64,000 nt of DNA, from contig CAYGPJ010000003.1 of the NCBI GenBank assembly GCA_964351865.1, positions 62,001 through 126,000 on the forward strand, written 5' to 3'. Below are positions 36,384 to 45,702 of the stretch, piece after piece. The position numbers were made by a program, and so were the translations under genes. How positions within the stretch are numbered: position 1 is the stretch's first letter; each line of letters opens with the position of its first letter. Below the pieces are notes generated by a model. The model was not told the DNA's origin. It saw nothing but the letters and a program-made list of their open reading frames with translations, and did no database searches. The stretch is from JBCDJI01 sp964351865 (GTDB taxonomy: Bacteria > Verrucomicrobiota > Verrucomicrobiia > Methylacidiphilales > JBCBYL01).

Positions 36384-37996
36384 GAGTTAGAATTTCCTGT
36401 TGTTAACTGTGATTCATTTTTCAGGAATGAGCGGATGCCGATGATAAAGAGCACGACCAGTCCGATCAATCCGAGGAGGGGAAAAACACCTTTCCAGTTA
36501 TCGCTGTTGGCTTGAAACTTTCCGGTGAGTGCCCAGGCGGAACCGAAGGTGGCGATGGCGGTGGCGAAACCCATCAGGCTATTCCAGATCCAGCGCGCGC
36601 GGCCCTGTGGTCGGTGCTCACCCAGAATTTTTTTGGAGTTCATGATTAGGAAGAATGTCAGGTAGGCGATCGGGATCAGGGAGCCGCCGATGACGGAGGT
36701 GGGGATCGCGAGTGCTGCGGCGGCACCCCCGGTCCAGATAAACGGTCCGGCCAGTCCGGCTAATCCGGAGACGGTACAGCCGAGGTAGTAAGCCTTTTTA
36801 TCGCCCGGACGGTTCAGGAGTTCCTGAAAGGCCAATCCGTTCATCAGCATCAGGATGATGATGGTGGAGAGCGCCATACCGAGCACACCAATGCCGAAGA
36901 TCGTCTGGGACACGACGTGGCCCGCCAGTGGCTCGAGCGTGGTGGCGAGTTGAAAGTTGTCGCGTTTGACCAGCATGAGTGCCAGTTCCTGATCCGCTGC
37001 GTTAGCGACGACGCTCTGGGATTCGACCAATTTTGCGATGGTGGCTGCTCCCGCTCCGGGTGGAACGTCAGCGGTTTTGGTGTGGAATTGAGAAGCAGCG
37101 GCGATGACCACGCAACTGGTGGCTAGAAAGAAGGGAATAAACAGCCCAATCGACAGGTCAAAGATGGAGAGCTCGCGATGAGTGCGGTTCCAGCCTTTTT
37201 TGAGCAGCGAGTAGGGCAGCAGCCAGGTCATGTTGATCCCGACGGCGGTGCCGAATGCGGCGATGATGATGTCGCGCTGGTCGGAGCTGATTTTGGCCTG
37301 CCACCATTCCGGAGCAGAGGAGTTGGCGATCAGATCGGTGTAACCGGAGGCAGGGTTGAAGAGCAGCGAGAGGTTGGGAACCAGTCCTTTGAGAATGCTG
37401 CCCCAATTGATGGCTCCGCTGGTGGTGAGGGTGAAGACAACGGCGAAGAACGAGAGCACGATGATGCCGACGATGATTTTAATGAAGTTGTCGAAAATGC
37501 GGGTGCCTTTGCCTTCGGACTGGTAGAGCACATTGATCCAGAAGGCGATTGCGAAGAGCACGATGCAGATGGCCAGGGTGGAAAGGTGGCTGCTGCCGAG
37601 TGCAGGCAGCAGGTTCTGCTGCAGCGCAGCACGGCCTAGGTTGAACTGAGGCATGCACCAGACGATGTTGGCCATAACGGTAGCGATCAACCAGGACCAG
37701 CCGAGGACGGGTGAGAGGTTCTGGTTGATCAGACCGAAAGGTCGCTTTTCAGTCGTCAGGGTGACGTAAGCGATGGCGGAGAGCATGATGATCCCGCAGA
37801 TCATGGCCAGCGGCTGTAGCCACATCAGGCCAAATCCGGCGATCACGCCGAGATAGAGGGCCCCGGCTAATGAGCCGCCGCCGAGGGTAATGGCGCCTTG
37901 CAACCAGCCGGGACCGGAGAGTTTGGCGTAGCCGATGAATTTACCACCGGCGGATCGCTGGCGGATTTCTGCGAGAACTTCTGGAGTTGCTTTCAT
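36380..37996 (-). CDS. Nramp-like membrane transporter
   Basis: This 538-residue inner-membrane protein (ATG at 37996; a GTG at 38098 would overlap the DUF1080 gene) has about 11-12 hydrophobic segments. The first helix region carries GPGWLQGAITLGGGSLAGAL, reminiscent of the Nramp helix 1 motif but without DPGN. It looks like a distant Nramp-superfamily member. In this sugar-oxidation context a sugar or metal substrate are both possible; this cannot be decided from sequence. It is translationally coupled to the following Gfo gene. Confidence 0.75.
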   Translation of the reverse strand: MKATPEVLAEIRQRSAGGKFIGYAKLSGPGWLQGAITLGGGSLAGALYLGVIAGFGLMWLQPLAMICGIIMLSAIAYVTLTTEKRPFGLINQNLSPVLGWSWLIATVMANIVWCMPQFNLGRAALQQNLLPALGSSHLSTLAICIVLFAIAFWINVLYQSEGKGTRIFDNFIKIIVGIIVLSFFAVVFTLTTSGAINWGSILKGLVPNLSLLFNPASGYTDLIANSSAPEWWQAKISSDQRDIIIAAFGTAVGINMTWLLPYSLLKKGWNRTHRELSIFDLSIGLFIPFFLATSCVVIAAASQFHTKTADVPPGAGAATIAKLVESQSVVANAADQELALMLVKRDNFQLATTLEPLAGHVVSQTIFGIGVLGMALSTIIILMLMNGLAFQELLNRPGDKKAYYLGCTVSGLAGLAGPFIWTGGAAAALAIPTSVIGGSLIPIAYLTFFLIMNSKKILGEHRPQGRARWIWNSLMGFATAIATFGSAWALTGKFQANSDNWKGVFPLLGLIGLVVLFIIGIRSFLKNESQLTTGNSNS

Positions 37997-38019
37997 AAAT
38001 GGTAATGGGTTAATTTCGT

Positions 38020-38670
38020 CTATCGGAGTTTCCGTATCATCACGTTGCGGAACCAGACTTCGTCTTTGTGATCCTGTAGTAAGATGGGACCGGACCAACT
38101 GCCGAAGCCTTCATGTGCTGCGTATTTACTGTCGGAGAAGCGTTGTTGCCAGTCGGGGGATCCATAGGTGACCGAGACGACTTTTTCACCGTTGAGCCAA
38201 TGTTCAATCTGGTTGCCCTGAACTCGAATGAGCCCCTTATTCCATTCACCCGGCGGGAAGAGGGGTTTCGTGTCCGGAGCGGCTGCCAGATCATAGAGCG
38301 CGGCGGAGCGACGTGAGGCTTTCTGACGGTCGGGGTGTTTTTCATCATCCAGAATCTGGTATTCCAGTCCAAGTTTCCCCCGTGTGCGGTATTTGATTCC
38401 ACTGTTGCCAGCGGTTGATATTTTCCATTCGAACTGCAGTTCGAAATTGAGGTAATGCTGGCGGGTGACAATATTTCCGGCTTTTAACCCCTGGCGGTGG
38501 ACGACTCCATTTTGAATGCTCCAGCCCGCCCCGACCTCATTCTGGTCCAGTTGCTGCCACAGTGCAAAGGTGTCATCCGGGAAAAGAGGAGTCCATGCTT
38601 CCGCGCCTGCGTTGAGTGGGGAGGTGGCACTCAGTCCCAGCAGTAAACTAAAAATGAAACAAACGCGCAT
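38020..38670 (-). CDS. Exported DUF1080 (3-keto-glycoside hydrolase/lyase-type) protein
   Basis: This 216-residue protein has a Sec signal (cleavage likely after LNA) and then one DUF1080 jelly-roll domain (concanavalin-like). Typical blocks are FELQFEWKISTAGNSGIKYR, here split around residues 76-95, and GEWNKGLIRVQGNQIEHWLNG near 143-163. DUF1080 members are known to act on 3-keto-glycosides. It is 12 bases downstream of a second DUF1080 gene and is followed by the Nramp-like transporter. Together with Tat-exported Gfo proteins it suggests periplasmic keto-glycoside cleavage. Confidence 0.88.
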   Translation of the reverse strand: MRVCFIFSLLLGLSATSPLNAGAEAWTPLFPDDTFALWQQLDQNEVGAGWSIQNGVVHRQGLKAGNIVTRQHYLNFELQFEWKISTAGNSGIKYRTRGKLGLEYQILDDEKHPDRQKASRRSAALYDLAAAPDTKPLFPPGEWNKGLIRVQGNQIEHWLNGEKVVSVTYGSPDWQQRFSDSKYAAHEGFGSWSGPILLQDHKDEVWFRNVMIRKLR

Positions 38671-38682
38671 GGGGAGGGCAGA

Positions 38683-39438
38683 TTACTTAAGCTCTTTAAC
38701 TTTGATGTTTCGAAAGTGGACGGTGCCTTTGGAGCCGGAGTGAATTTGCAGGCTGAAGAAGCCTGCAAGATATCCGTCATTCTCGATGTAATATGCGGCG
38801 GGAACGCCATTGATCCATGTCTTAACTTCCTGACCGACGGCCCGGACGGTGATGCGATTCCAGTCGTCTTGCTTGAGAGCGGCCCGTGCCTCCTGGTGGG
38901 CATCCAGCCAGAGTGGGTAGATCCACCCGCTGTAGCCTTGGCCGTAAATTCCCCCCGACCACTTGCGCTTTCCGTCATGGCCCTCAAAGCCTTCCATCTC
39001 GGCTTGGGGACCTGCTGCCGTATCAGCATCGTTTTGAGGTTTACGCTTTCCTCGAAAGATGACACCCGAGTTGCCATCCACTTCCCACTTTAATTCAGCG
39101 GTGAAAATAAAATCGCTGTAGTCTGCTTTGTCAGTGGACAGGTAGGTGCTGGGGGAACCTTTGACGCAGGTGCCCACAATCGCTTCACCGCGCGCTTCGA
39201 AGGTGCAGTCGCCACCCAGCGGAGTCCAGCCGTCCAGATTTTTGCCGTTATAGAGGCTTACAAAACCTTGGGTCAGGTCAGGTTCGGGATCCGAATTGAT
39301 CAGGGCATCTGCAGGCGCAATAATGGAACTCTGATGTTTGTATTTTTCGATAAACGGTTGCTGGTCTTCCGATATTTGGTTGGCGTAGGAGGCCGAAACG
39401 GATGCCAGTAGGATAGTGAACAGGGCGGTAGTTTTCAT
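38683..39438 (-). CDS. Exported DUF1080 protein, second copy
   Basis: This 251-residue protein has a Sec signal (cleavage likely after SYA), a linker of about 35 residues, then a DUF1080 domain with LYNGKNLDGWTPLGG, TAELKWEVDGNSGVIFRG and WNRITVRAVGQEVKTWING as recognisable blocks. It is diverged from its neighbour: it carries a lysine-rich loop around the central Trp/Tyr cluster (KRKWSGGIYGQGYSGW). It sits 33 bases after a Tat-exported Gfo gene and 12 bases before the other DUF1080 gene. The two may split substrates or steps. Confidence 0.88.
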   Translation of the reverse strand: MKTTALFTILLASVSASYANQISEDQQPFIEKYKHQSSIIAPADALINSDPEPDLTQGFVSLYNGKNLDGWTPLGGDCTFEARGEAIVGTCVKGSPSTYLSTDKADYSDFIFTAELKWEVDGNSGVIFRGKRKPQNDADTAAGPQAEMEGFEGHDGKRKWSGGIYGQGYSGWIYPLWLDAHQEARAALKQDDWNRITVRAVGQEVKTWINGVPAAYYIENDGYLAGFFSLQIHSGSKGTVHFRNIKVKELK

Positions 39439-39471
39439 AAATCGATGAATAGGGGGTATCTGGTTGTCGGG

Positions 39472-40923
39472 TTAGAGTTGGTAGTAGGATTCCCATCCTT
39501 TACGTGGTGCAGGATCGAGTAGTGCTTTTGCCCGTTCGCTGCCTTGCAGTTGTTTGGATTGGGAGTCGTATTTAACTTCTTCATTCAATCGTTGAGCGAT
39601 CATTCCCAAATTAAATACTTGCGAGAGCGGCGCACTGATGGAGAAGGGGGATCTGGCTTCTTCTTCGCCCTGGCACGCCAGCAAAAAGTTGGCGTAGTGG
39701 TCGGAGTTTTTTTGGGGGAATCTGGGTAAAGATTTCCGCATATCCATAAATTTATCTTTGGGAAGAACGGTCAGTACACTGGCCTTGGCTCCACGCTGTA
39801 AAACCAGGTCTTTGGAGTAAAGAATCGTTCCCGGTCCGTTTTTCGGATCAATGATGTAAGGTTGGCGAACTTCTTTGCCGGAGGTCGAATCTTTTTCGAG
39901 TGGCCCTAGTTCCGGTTCGACGGCAGGGATATTGTCCACTCCGTCATACCAGGTGACATTGCATTCCGGCAATTTTGGTCCGCGTTTCGGGAAATGGAAT
40001 TGAATGGTGCTGGCTTGCGGGTAGATCAGGTTGGCAACATTGCGCCCTGCCAGCGCAACCGGAGTCACTACATCGGGCAGGCCTAATTCGAGAAAACGAT
40101 GAGCCATGTCGAGAACATGCGGACCCCAATCTCCGAAGGCACCGCTGCCATATTCAAACCAGCTGCGCCATTCCTGTGGATGTAACTTGTTGCTGAATGG
40201 GCGTTGCACGTTGACGACATCATGCCACTGATCCCAGTTGATCCCTGCCGGCATGGGATCTTCAGGGTATTCAGAAGCTGTCGTTCCCCAACCATGCCAA
40301 CGCCGTCCCATGTTCATGTAAGCCGTTACGCGGGTAATGTCATTGAGCAGACCAGCTTCTTTATACGCCTGATGCTGAAAGTAGGCGGCTCCCGAATGTC
40401 CCTGGTTCCCCATCTGGGTCGTTAGTTCAGGATGTTTTGCCGCCATCTGGATCAATCGTTCAGATTGGCCGAAGGTGTGAGCGAGTGGTTTTTCGACGAA
40501 GACGTGTTTGCCGAGCGACATCGAGAGCATGGTTGCCGCAAAATGGGCATGATCCGGAGTGGCGATGATGACCGCATCAATTTCCGACTCCATTGCATCG
40601 AACATCTTACGGAAGTCGGTGAAACGTTTGGCTGCGGGAAATTTTTTGAGCGTCTGTTGCACGTGCTTGCCCTGTAAGTCGACATCACACAAGGCAACGA
40701 TATTGGCGAGTCCGGAAGCTGCGCACGTCTGGATGTCTCTTTCTCCCTGATGGCCAATACCAATGGCCGCGACATTGACTTTTCTATGAGGACCCACTCC
40801 GGCTTTGGACTGGTTGCCTAAGGCAATGTAAGACGGTAGAAAAGTGATCGCACCGAATGCCGCTGACTGCTTGAGAAAGCTGCGGCGTGAAAAGGAGCGA
40901 GCAGGGGGATAGGTTTTCTTCAT
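39472..40923 (-). CDS. Tat-exported Gfo/Idh/MocA oxidoreductase
   Basis: The ATG at 40923 gives 483 residues with a twin-arginine signal: SRRSFLKQSAAFGAITFLPS. The Rossmann fold begins at VAAIGIGHQGERD; EKP is in HVFVEKPLAHT; a GAFGDWGPHVLDMAHRFLEL block marks this long bacterial subfamily. Tat export fits folded enzymes that carry their NAD(P) with them, as known for glucose-fructose oxidoreductase. It is a close paralogue of the next upstream gene, sharing the signal almost exactly, and the two genes are 14 bases apart. Confidence 0.92.
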   Translation of the reverse strand: MKKTYPPARSFSRRSFLKQSAAFGAITFLPSYIALGNQSKAGVGPHRKVNVAAIGIGHQGERDIQTCAASGLANIVALCDVDLQGKHVQQTLKKFPAAKRFTDFRKMFDAMESEIDAVIIATPDHAHFAATMLSMSLGKHVFVEKPLAHTFGQSERLIQMAAKHPELTTQMGNQGHSGAAYFQHQAYKEAGLLNDITRVTAYMNMGRRWHGWGTTASEYPEDPMPAGINWDQWHDVVNVQRPFSNKLHPQEWRSWFEYGSGAFGDWGPHVLDMAHRFLELGLPDVVTPVALAGRNVANLIYPQASTIQFHFPKRGPKLPECNVTWYDGVDNIPAVEPELGPLEKDSTSGKEVRQPYIIDPKNGPGTILYSKDLVLQRGAKASVLTVLPKDKFMDMRKSLPRFPQKNSDHYANFLLACQGEEEARSPFSISAPLSQVFNLGMIAQRLNEEVKYDSQSKQLQGSERAKALLDPAPRKGWESYYQL

Positions 40924-40937
40924 CGTGAGATCGGTGA

Positions 40938-42434
40938 TTACAGTTTGTAAAATTCTTCCCAACCTTTACGCGGGGCGGGGTCGAGCAGGGCATTCGCCTC
41001 TTGGTGGTTGGTGATTTGCTGTGTCTGGCGGTCGAACTCAAGTTCACCGCCGAAACGTTGAGCCAGGATGCCGATGCTGAAGACCTGAGTGAGGGGTCCG
41101 CTGATGTGGAACGGAGCGCGGGTCTCTTCTTCTCCCTTACAGGCCAGAATGAAGTTTGCGTAGTGAGAAGAATTTTTCTGTGAAAATTTCGGCAGGTCCT
41201 TCCGCATTTCGAGCATCTTGTCGCGCGGAATGATCTGCAAGGCACTGCCATGTGAACCTCCACTGAATACGAGGTCTTTGGAGTAGAGCGTTTTGCCGGG
41301 GCTGATGAGTTTCGACGGCTGGCCGGTTTCCCGGTCGATCAGCATTGCTTCGAACTCCGGTTCGATGGCGGGCCAGTTTTTCTGGCCGTCAACCCAGGTG
41401 ACTTCACAGGCAGGAAGATCGGGTCCGCGTTCCGGAAAATTGAATTGGATGGTAGAGGCTTGTGGAAAAACGAAATCATTCGGTTCATCCCGCTTTACGG
41501 CGATGACTTTTTCCGGCAAGCCGAGTTCCAGAAACCGGTGGCAGGTGTCGAGAATGTGTGGTCCCCAGTCACCGAAGGCACCGCTGCCGTAGTCAAACCA
41601 GCTGCGCCATTCCTGCGGGTGGAGTTTATCGCTGAAGGGATGAACCGGCGCACTGGCGACCCAGGTGTCCCAATCGATCCCGGCCGGCAGGGGCTGTTCC
41701 GGATAGGCGGTGACATCCTGTCCCCAACCGTGCCAACGCCGCGGGTTATTCATGGCGGCAGTAATCTTGGTGATATTTTTGATCAGTCCAGCTTCGCGCC
41801 AGGCTTTGAACTGAAAGTAGTTGGCTCCGGAGTGACCCTGATTGCCCATCTGGGTGGCAACGCCGCTGCGTTCGGCCATTTCTATCAGGCGAGAACATTG
41901 ACCGTAAGTGTGAGCCAGCGGTTTCTCCACATAAACGTGTTTGCCCAATGACATGGCAAGCATCGCGATGACGAAGTGGGAATGATCGGGCGTGGCGATT
42001 AATACGGCATCTATTTCATCGCCCATGACATCGAACATCTTGCGGAAATCGGTAAAGGTTCTGGCTGAGGAGATGAGGTGGTAGGTTTTCTGAGGCTTGT
42101 CACCTTCCGCGACGGGTTCGGGATCTGGCTGGGGGATCGGGGTGACGCCGTGCTCGTAACGGGCCTGCGCGGTGTGTGCCCCGTTGAGATCGATATCGCA
42201 GAGGGCGACGACGTTACAAAATCCGGAGGCGATCATGGCCCGGCGGTCGCCGTTGCCTTGGTGACCGATACCGACTACCGCGAGATTGACCATTTCGCTG
42301 GGAGCATTGCCCGCACTGGATTTATTTCCTAATGCAATATACGAAGGGAGAAAGGTGATGGCACCAAATGCGGCGGACTGCTTCAAAAAGCTGCGACGGG
42401 ATACATGGTTGGAAGGGGAATATGTCTTCTTCAT
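40938..42434 (-). CDS. Tat-exported Gfo/Idh/MocA oxidoreductase, tandem paralogue
   Basis: This 498-residue protein has a Tat signal SRRSFLKQSAAFGAITFLPS identical to that of the downstream paralogue. Its Rossmann motif is VVGIGHQGNGDR and EKP is in HVYVEKPLAHT. Compared with the paralogue it has an insertion of about 15-20 residues near 105-120, rich in Pro and Glu (TPIPQPDPEPVAEGD). The two genes likely arose by tandem duplication. A symmetrical AT-rich site lies 55 bases upstream of the start. It should be a periplasmic sugar oxidoreductase; substrate unknown. Confidence 0.92.
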   Translation of the reverse strand: MKKTYSPSNHVSRRSFLKQSAAFGAITFLPSYIALGNKSSAGNAPSEMVNLAVVGIGHQGNGDRRAMIASGFCNVVALCDIDLNGAHTAQARYEHGVTPIPQPDPEPVAEGDKPQKTYHLISSARTFTDFRKMFDVMGDEIDAVLIATPDHSHFVIAMLAMSLGKHVYVEKPLAHTYGQCSRLIEMAERSGVATQMGNQGHSGANYFQFKAWREAGLIKNITKITAAMNNPRRWHGWGQDVTAYPEQPLPAGIDWDTWVASAPVHPFSDKLHPQEWRSWFDYGSGAFGDWGPHILDTCHRFLELGLPEKVIAVKRDEPNDFVFPQASTIQFNFPERGPDLPACEVTWVDGQKNWPAIEPEFEAMLIDRETGQPSKLISPGKTLYSKDLVFSGGSHGSALQIIPRDKMLEMRKDLPKFSQKNSSHYANFILACKGEEETRAPFHISGPLTQVFSIGILAQRFGGELEFDRQTQQITNHQEANALLDPAPRKGWEEFYKL

Positions 42435-42488
42435 ATATTGTGATAGTAGCAGCTTACATTAATTAGATCTATGACGCCAGCTGTCAAA

Positions 42489-42505
42489 TGTTTATTAAAT
42501 AAACA
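42489..42505. promoter_or_regulatory. Palindromic candidate operator upstream of the tandem Gfo genes
   Basis: TGTTTATT-A-AATAAACA is a perfect 17-base palindrome located 55 bases before the Gfo start at 42434 and 28 bases after the ThuA stop. Its reverse strand GTTTATTTAATAAACAT aligns with the core of the 15003 and 55614 sites (TTATTTAATAAANAT). It could be an operator for the same regulator; a weak terminator is the alternative. Confidence 0.45.
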
Positions 42506-42532
42506 AACTGAATTATGCCTGTGAACTGGGGT

Positions 42533-43510
42533 TTACTTTGTTTGAGTCGAGCGCGGCGGAGTGGCATCATCACAGGCCAGGTCGCCTAAGGCGTATTGCA
42601 TCCCATTCAGGATGAAGCCGAGCAGTTCCGGTCGCTCGAAGCTTTGGGCGTTGTGGGATGGCGAACAGAAGAAGACGCGACCTTGCTGGTAGGGCTTGAT
42701 CCAGGCGACGTAGCGGGGGAGGTCTGGTAATGCTTCGATCCGGTTTTTTTTGTCGGGTTTAAGCTTGCTGACGTCCATCTCGAGTAAAGGGTGGAAGTCT
42801 AAATCCGCATAGGCACGGTTCATAAAGTAGGGCTCGTCGAAATGAGTGAAGGGTTTTCCGTGAAAGGGTTTGAGCATCGGATGGCCGGGACTGGCGGGAA
42901 TCAAGGTGACGTCTTGTTGCTGCGGATGAAAATCAAAGCTGCCACCGACCATGCCACTGAATTCATCGGAGTACATGAAGTTGGTGATGGCTCCATGCAA
43001 CAGCACCAGCCCGCCACCGGTTTCGACGTAGTCGATCAGGTTGCGGTAGAGTTGATCGGCCAACGCTGTTCGTTCTTCCAGCGGCATCGAGGCGTATTTT
43101 GCTCCGTACTCGTCCATTTTGTGGATCAGCACATCGCGGAAGAGGTCGCGATCTTTGCGATCGGGGCAATTGTTGTTGAGCACGATGGCATCGTATTGTT
43201 TGAGTGTTTCAGGGCGGAATACTTCAATGTCGGTGCTCTCTGTGGTGGAGTAGGCTCCGGTGGTGGCTCCCAGAATCTCGACGACGGCGGTGGTGTGGGG
43301 AATGCACCAGTGTTTGAAACCGGTGTTGAGCGAAAAGATGAGCACCTTGCGGTCCTGTTGCGGTGGGGCGGTGGGAGTCGCAGGTGCCGTGTTTTGGATT
43401 TTCTCTTTCCATTCCGGGGTGAGCTCGAAGGCGGATACCGCTGCATGCGAGTGGTGAGTCATCAGGGTAAGTAATGAGAGGAGGAACAGGGGAGATGATT
43501 TTATTTTCAT
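42533..43510 (-). CDS. Exported ThuA-like protein
   Basis: This 325-residue protein has a Sec signal (cleavage likely after SHA) and a ThuA fold related to class I glutamine amidotransferases. Blocks seen are VLIFSLNTGFKHWCIP, YDAIVLNNNCPDR, GGGLVLLHGAITNF (where amidotransferases have their Cys elbow) and a late GRVFFCSPSHNAQSF. ThuA proteins occur with Gfo/Idh/MocA and DUF1080 genes in sugar loci; their reaction is not settled. It follows the cupin gene by 6 bases. Confidence 0.88.
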   Translation of the reverse strand: MKIKSSPLFLLSLLTLMTHHSHAAVSAFELTPEWKEKIQNTAPATPTAPPQQDRKVLIFSLNTGFKHWCIPHTTAVVEILGATTGAYSTTESTDIEVFRPETLKQYDAIVLNNNCPDRKDRDLFRDVLIHKMDEYGAKYASMPLEERTALADQLYRNLIDYVETGGGLVLLHGAITNFMYSDEFSGMVGGSFDFHPQQQDVTLIPASPGHPMLKPFHGKPFTHFDEPYFMNRAYADLDFHPLLEMDVSKLKPDKKNRIEALPDLPRYVAWIKPYQQGRVFFCSPSHNAQSFERPELLGFILNGMQYALGDLACDDATPPRSTQTK

Positions 43511-43516
43511 TTTAAT

Positions 43517-44062
43517 TTAAATATCGGTTGCGAGGTATGCTCTGGTGGAGGGTTCGAGAATTTTTTCATCGCGGTAGGCGGGCAGTTCTTTGGGCGCCAA
43601 ACCGGGGCTGAATGTCATGAGCACTTTCAAGGGAGTCTCGCCCATCGAACAAGCTCCGTGCCGGACGCCGGGGGGCAAGGTGACAACGACCCCTTGGCTC
43701 AGTTCTACCACTTCATCGCCTACCAACATCTTGCCTGCGCCAGAGAGGATGATGTAGGTTTCTACGGTTTCTCCGTGAACGTGGATGGGGGAGTCCATGA
43801 TTTCCAGACAGGCGATTGCGGCGCAATTCACTTGTTCTTCTCCACCGGTTCCGTCATCGAAGACTCTCACTTCGTCCGTCATGAAGCCTTTGACGCCGCA
43901 GACACTGACGTCTGCACCGTCGAGGTTTTCCGGAATATGGGAAACCACCCCACCAGCCTTCATCGCTTGTCCCCGGACGCAAAAACCAAGTCGCCTGGAC
44001 GTGGCGAAAACCTCACGCGTATCCAGTTGATCCATTGCGTGTTGGTGTTTGGGTTGATCCAT
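43517..44062 (-). CDS. Cupin-domain protein
   Basis: The ATG at 44062 gives 181 residues; a GTG at 44077 is possible. The C-terminal half is a single cupin barrel: HVHGETVETYIILSG (cupin motif 1, His-His-Glu) and VVTLPPGVRHG (motif 2, final His), so a metal site is likely. Cysteine-containing segments precede the barrel. Role may be binding or isomerising a sugar or sugar acid, or sensing. First gene of a run with ThuA on the minus strand, divergent from a Tat-Gfo gene. Confidence 0.8.
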   Translation of the reverse strand: MDQPKHQHAMDQLDTREVFATSRRLGFCVRGQAMKAGGVVSHIPENLDGADVSVCGVKGFMTDEVRVFDDGTGGEEQVNCAAIACLEIMDSPIHVHGETVETYIILSGAGKMLVGDEVVELSQGVVVTLPPGVRHGACSMGETPLKVLMTFSPGLAPKELPAYRDEKILEPSTRAYLATDI

Positions 44063-44163
44063 ATTAAGGCATTTCACAGGTTCGTTTCAGGCGCCACGTG
44101 TGGGCTTATACTGTCACAAAATCGACCGCACAGGCAGCTAATCTTATTGACCATACCATGACC

Positions 44164-44184
44164 ATTGTTTAGTGGTAAAACAAT
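44164..44184. promoter_or_regulatory. Inverted repeat between divergent cupin and Gfo genes
   Basis: ATTGTTT (44164-44170) and AAACAAT (44178-44184) are exact inverted repeats with a 7-base spacer. They sit 18 bases upstream of the Gfo start and about 100 bases upstream of the cupin start. The position suits a repressor site; no regulator is assigned. Confidence 0.35.
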
Positions 44185-44202
44185 AATAAATATTAAATTC
44201 AA

Positions 44203-45696
44203 ATGAAAAATAGAACGGATTCCAACAAGTTATCTCGCCGCCAATTTCTACGCACTTCAGGTGTGGTGTTATTGGGGACCGCTTTAAGCTCTTGTCGCGT
44301 TCGCGGCGCCAATGATCGGGTCCGCATCGGGATGGTGGGAATGGGGAATCGTTCTCGGAATTTGTTATCACAATTTCTTAAAGTGCCGAGTGTCGATGTG
44401 GTCGCAATTTGTGATCCGGATACGGCTCAGATGGAGAATCGCCTGAAGACCTTTCAAAAGTTAAAAGATGCCGCTACGGCAGAGGGTCGTCCGTTTTCTG
44501 CGGTCACACCTGAACTCATTCAGGATTATCGCAAACTTTACGACCGAAAAGACATCGATGCGGTCGTGATCAGCAGCACCAATTACTGGCACACCTTGCA
44601 TGCGATTCAGGCGGTGCAGTCCGGAAAGCATGTCTTTGTGGAAAAGCCGGTGACCTTTACCCATTGGGAGGGATTACAGCTGGAAGCGGCTGCCACCCGA
44701 TACGGCAAAGTGATTGCTCCCGGCTATCAGAACCGCTCCGATCCCGGTCCGCAAGATGGCATCCGTTTTGTGCAGGAGGGAAACCTGGGGAAAATTCGCA
44801 AGGTGCGGGCGCTTTGTTATCGCAACCGTGACTCCATCGGCAAGCAGAGCAAACCGCTGCAACCCCCGGTGACCATGGATTATAATTTATGGTTGGGGCC
44901 AGCATTGGAACATTCAATCTGGCGTCCGCAACTGCACTACGACTGGCATTGGGATTTTCATACGGGCAACGGGGACATGGGCAACCAGTGTGTTCATGAA
45001 ATCGATATGGTGTATTGGCTGCTGGGGCATCCGGGATTACCAAGTGAGGTGCGTTGTTTCGGTAACCGCTTTGCCTGGGACGATGCTGGCAACACTCCCA
45101 ACATGCAGACAGTCTGGTGCCGTTGGGGTGGAGCTGAAGTCATCTTCGAGACTAACGACCTGAAAATGAGTCCTGATCGTAATGTGTCACCGCATCGTTT
45201 GGGAACCCGTGTCGGTATTCTCGCCGAGTGTGAACGGGGCATCCTTAAAGGCGGGCGGGGTGGAATGGTTGCAGTGGAGTTAGATGGAAAAACGGTGATA
45301 CAGAAGTTTGAAGGTAACGGTGGGAAAGAGCATCAAGCCTCGTTCATAGCTGCGGTGCGGGCCAATAACAGTTCTCATTTGCCTGTCACGGTGGCACAAG
45401 CGCATATCTCAGAATCGGTGATGCATTTAGGAAATGCCAGTTATCGTCTGGGGCAACTCCATAGCACGGGAGAATTGAAGCAGGCTATCTCCAACGATGA
45501 AGATCTGAACGAAATTATTGACGACCAGAATAAGCAGTTGCAGGCATGGGGAATTGAGGATTCACAATACTACTGTGGGCCCAAAATTCAGGTGGATCCG
45601 GAGACGCAACAGGTAACGACCCCGGGGGTCGGTCGTGAATGGATCGGGCCTGATTATCGAAAAGGATTCGAAGTGCCCAAGTTGGCAAAACGCTGA
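44203..45696 (+). CDS. Tat-exported lipoprotein Gfo/Idh/MocA oxidoreductase
   Basis: This 497-residue protein has a Tat motif SRRQFLRTSG and then a lipobox LSSC (Cys31), so it is probably exported folded and then lipid-anchored. Rossmann motif IGMVGMGNRSRN; EKP in HVFVEKPVTFT; HTGNGDMGNQCVHEIDMVYW carries the usual His. The long C-terminus (HISESVMHLGNASYRLG onward) is typical of this verrucomicrobial/planctomycete subfamily. It is followed 6 bases later by a Tat-lipoprotein TIM-barrel gene; the pair likely handles one sugar outside the cytoplasm. Confidence 0.92.
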   Translation: MKNRTDSNKLSRRQFLRTSGVVLLGTALSSCRVRGANDRVRIGMVGMGNRSRNLLSQFLKVPSVDVVAICDPDTAQMENRLKTFQKLKDAATAEGRPFSAVTPELIQDYRKLYDRKDIDAVVISSTNYWHTLHAIQAVQSGKHVFVEKPVTFTHWEGLQLEAAATRYGKVIAPGYQNRSDPGPQDGIRFVQEGNLGKIRKVRALCYRNRDSIGKQSKPLQPPVTMDYNLWLGPALEHSIWRPQLHYDWHWDFHTGNGDMGNQCVHEIDMVYWLLGHPGLPSEVRCFGNRFAWDDAGNTPNMQTVWCRWGGAEVIFETNDLKMSPDRNVSPHRLGTRVGILAECERGILKGGRGGMVAVELDGKTVIQKFEGNGGKEHQASFIAAVRANNSSHLPVTVAQAHISESVMHLGNASYRLGQLHSTGELKQAISNDEDLNEIIDDQNKQLQAWGIEDSQYYCGPKIQVDPETQQVTTPGVGREWIGPDYRKGFEVPKLAKR

Positions 45697-45702
45697 AACG
45701 AA

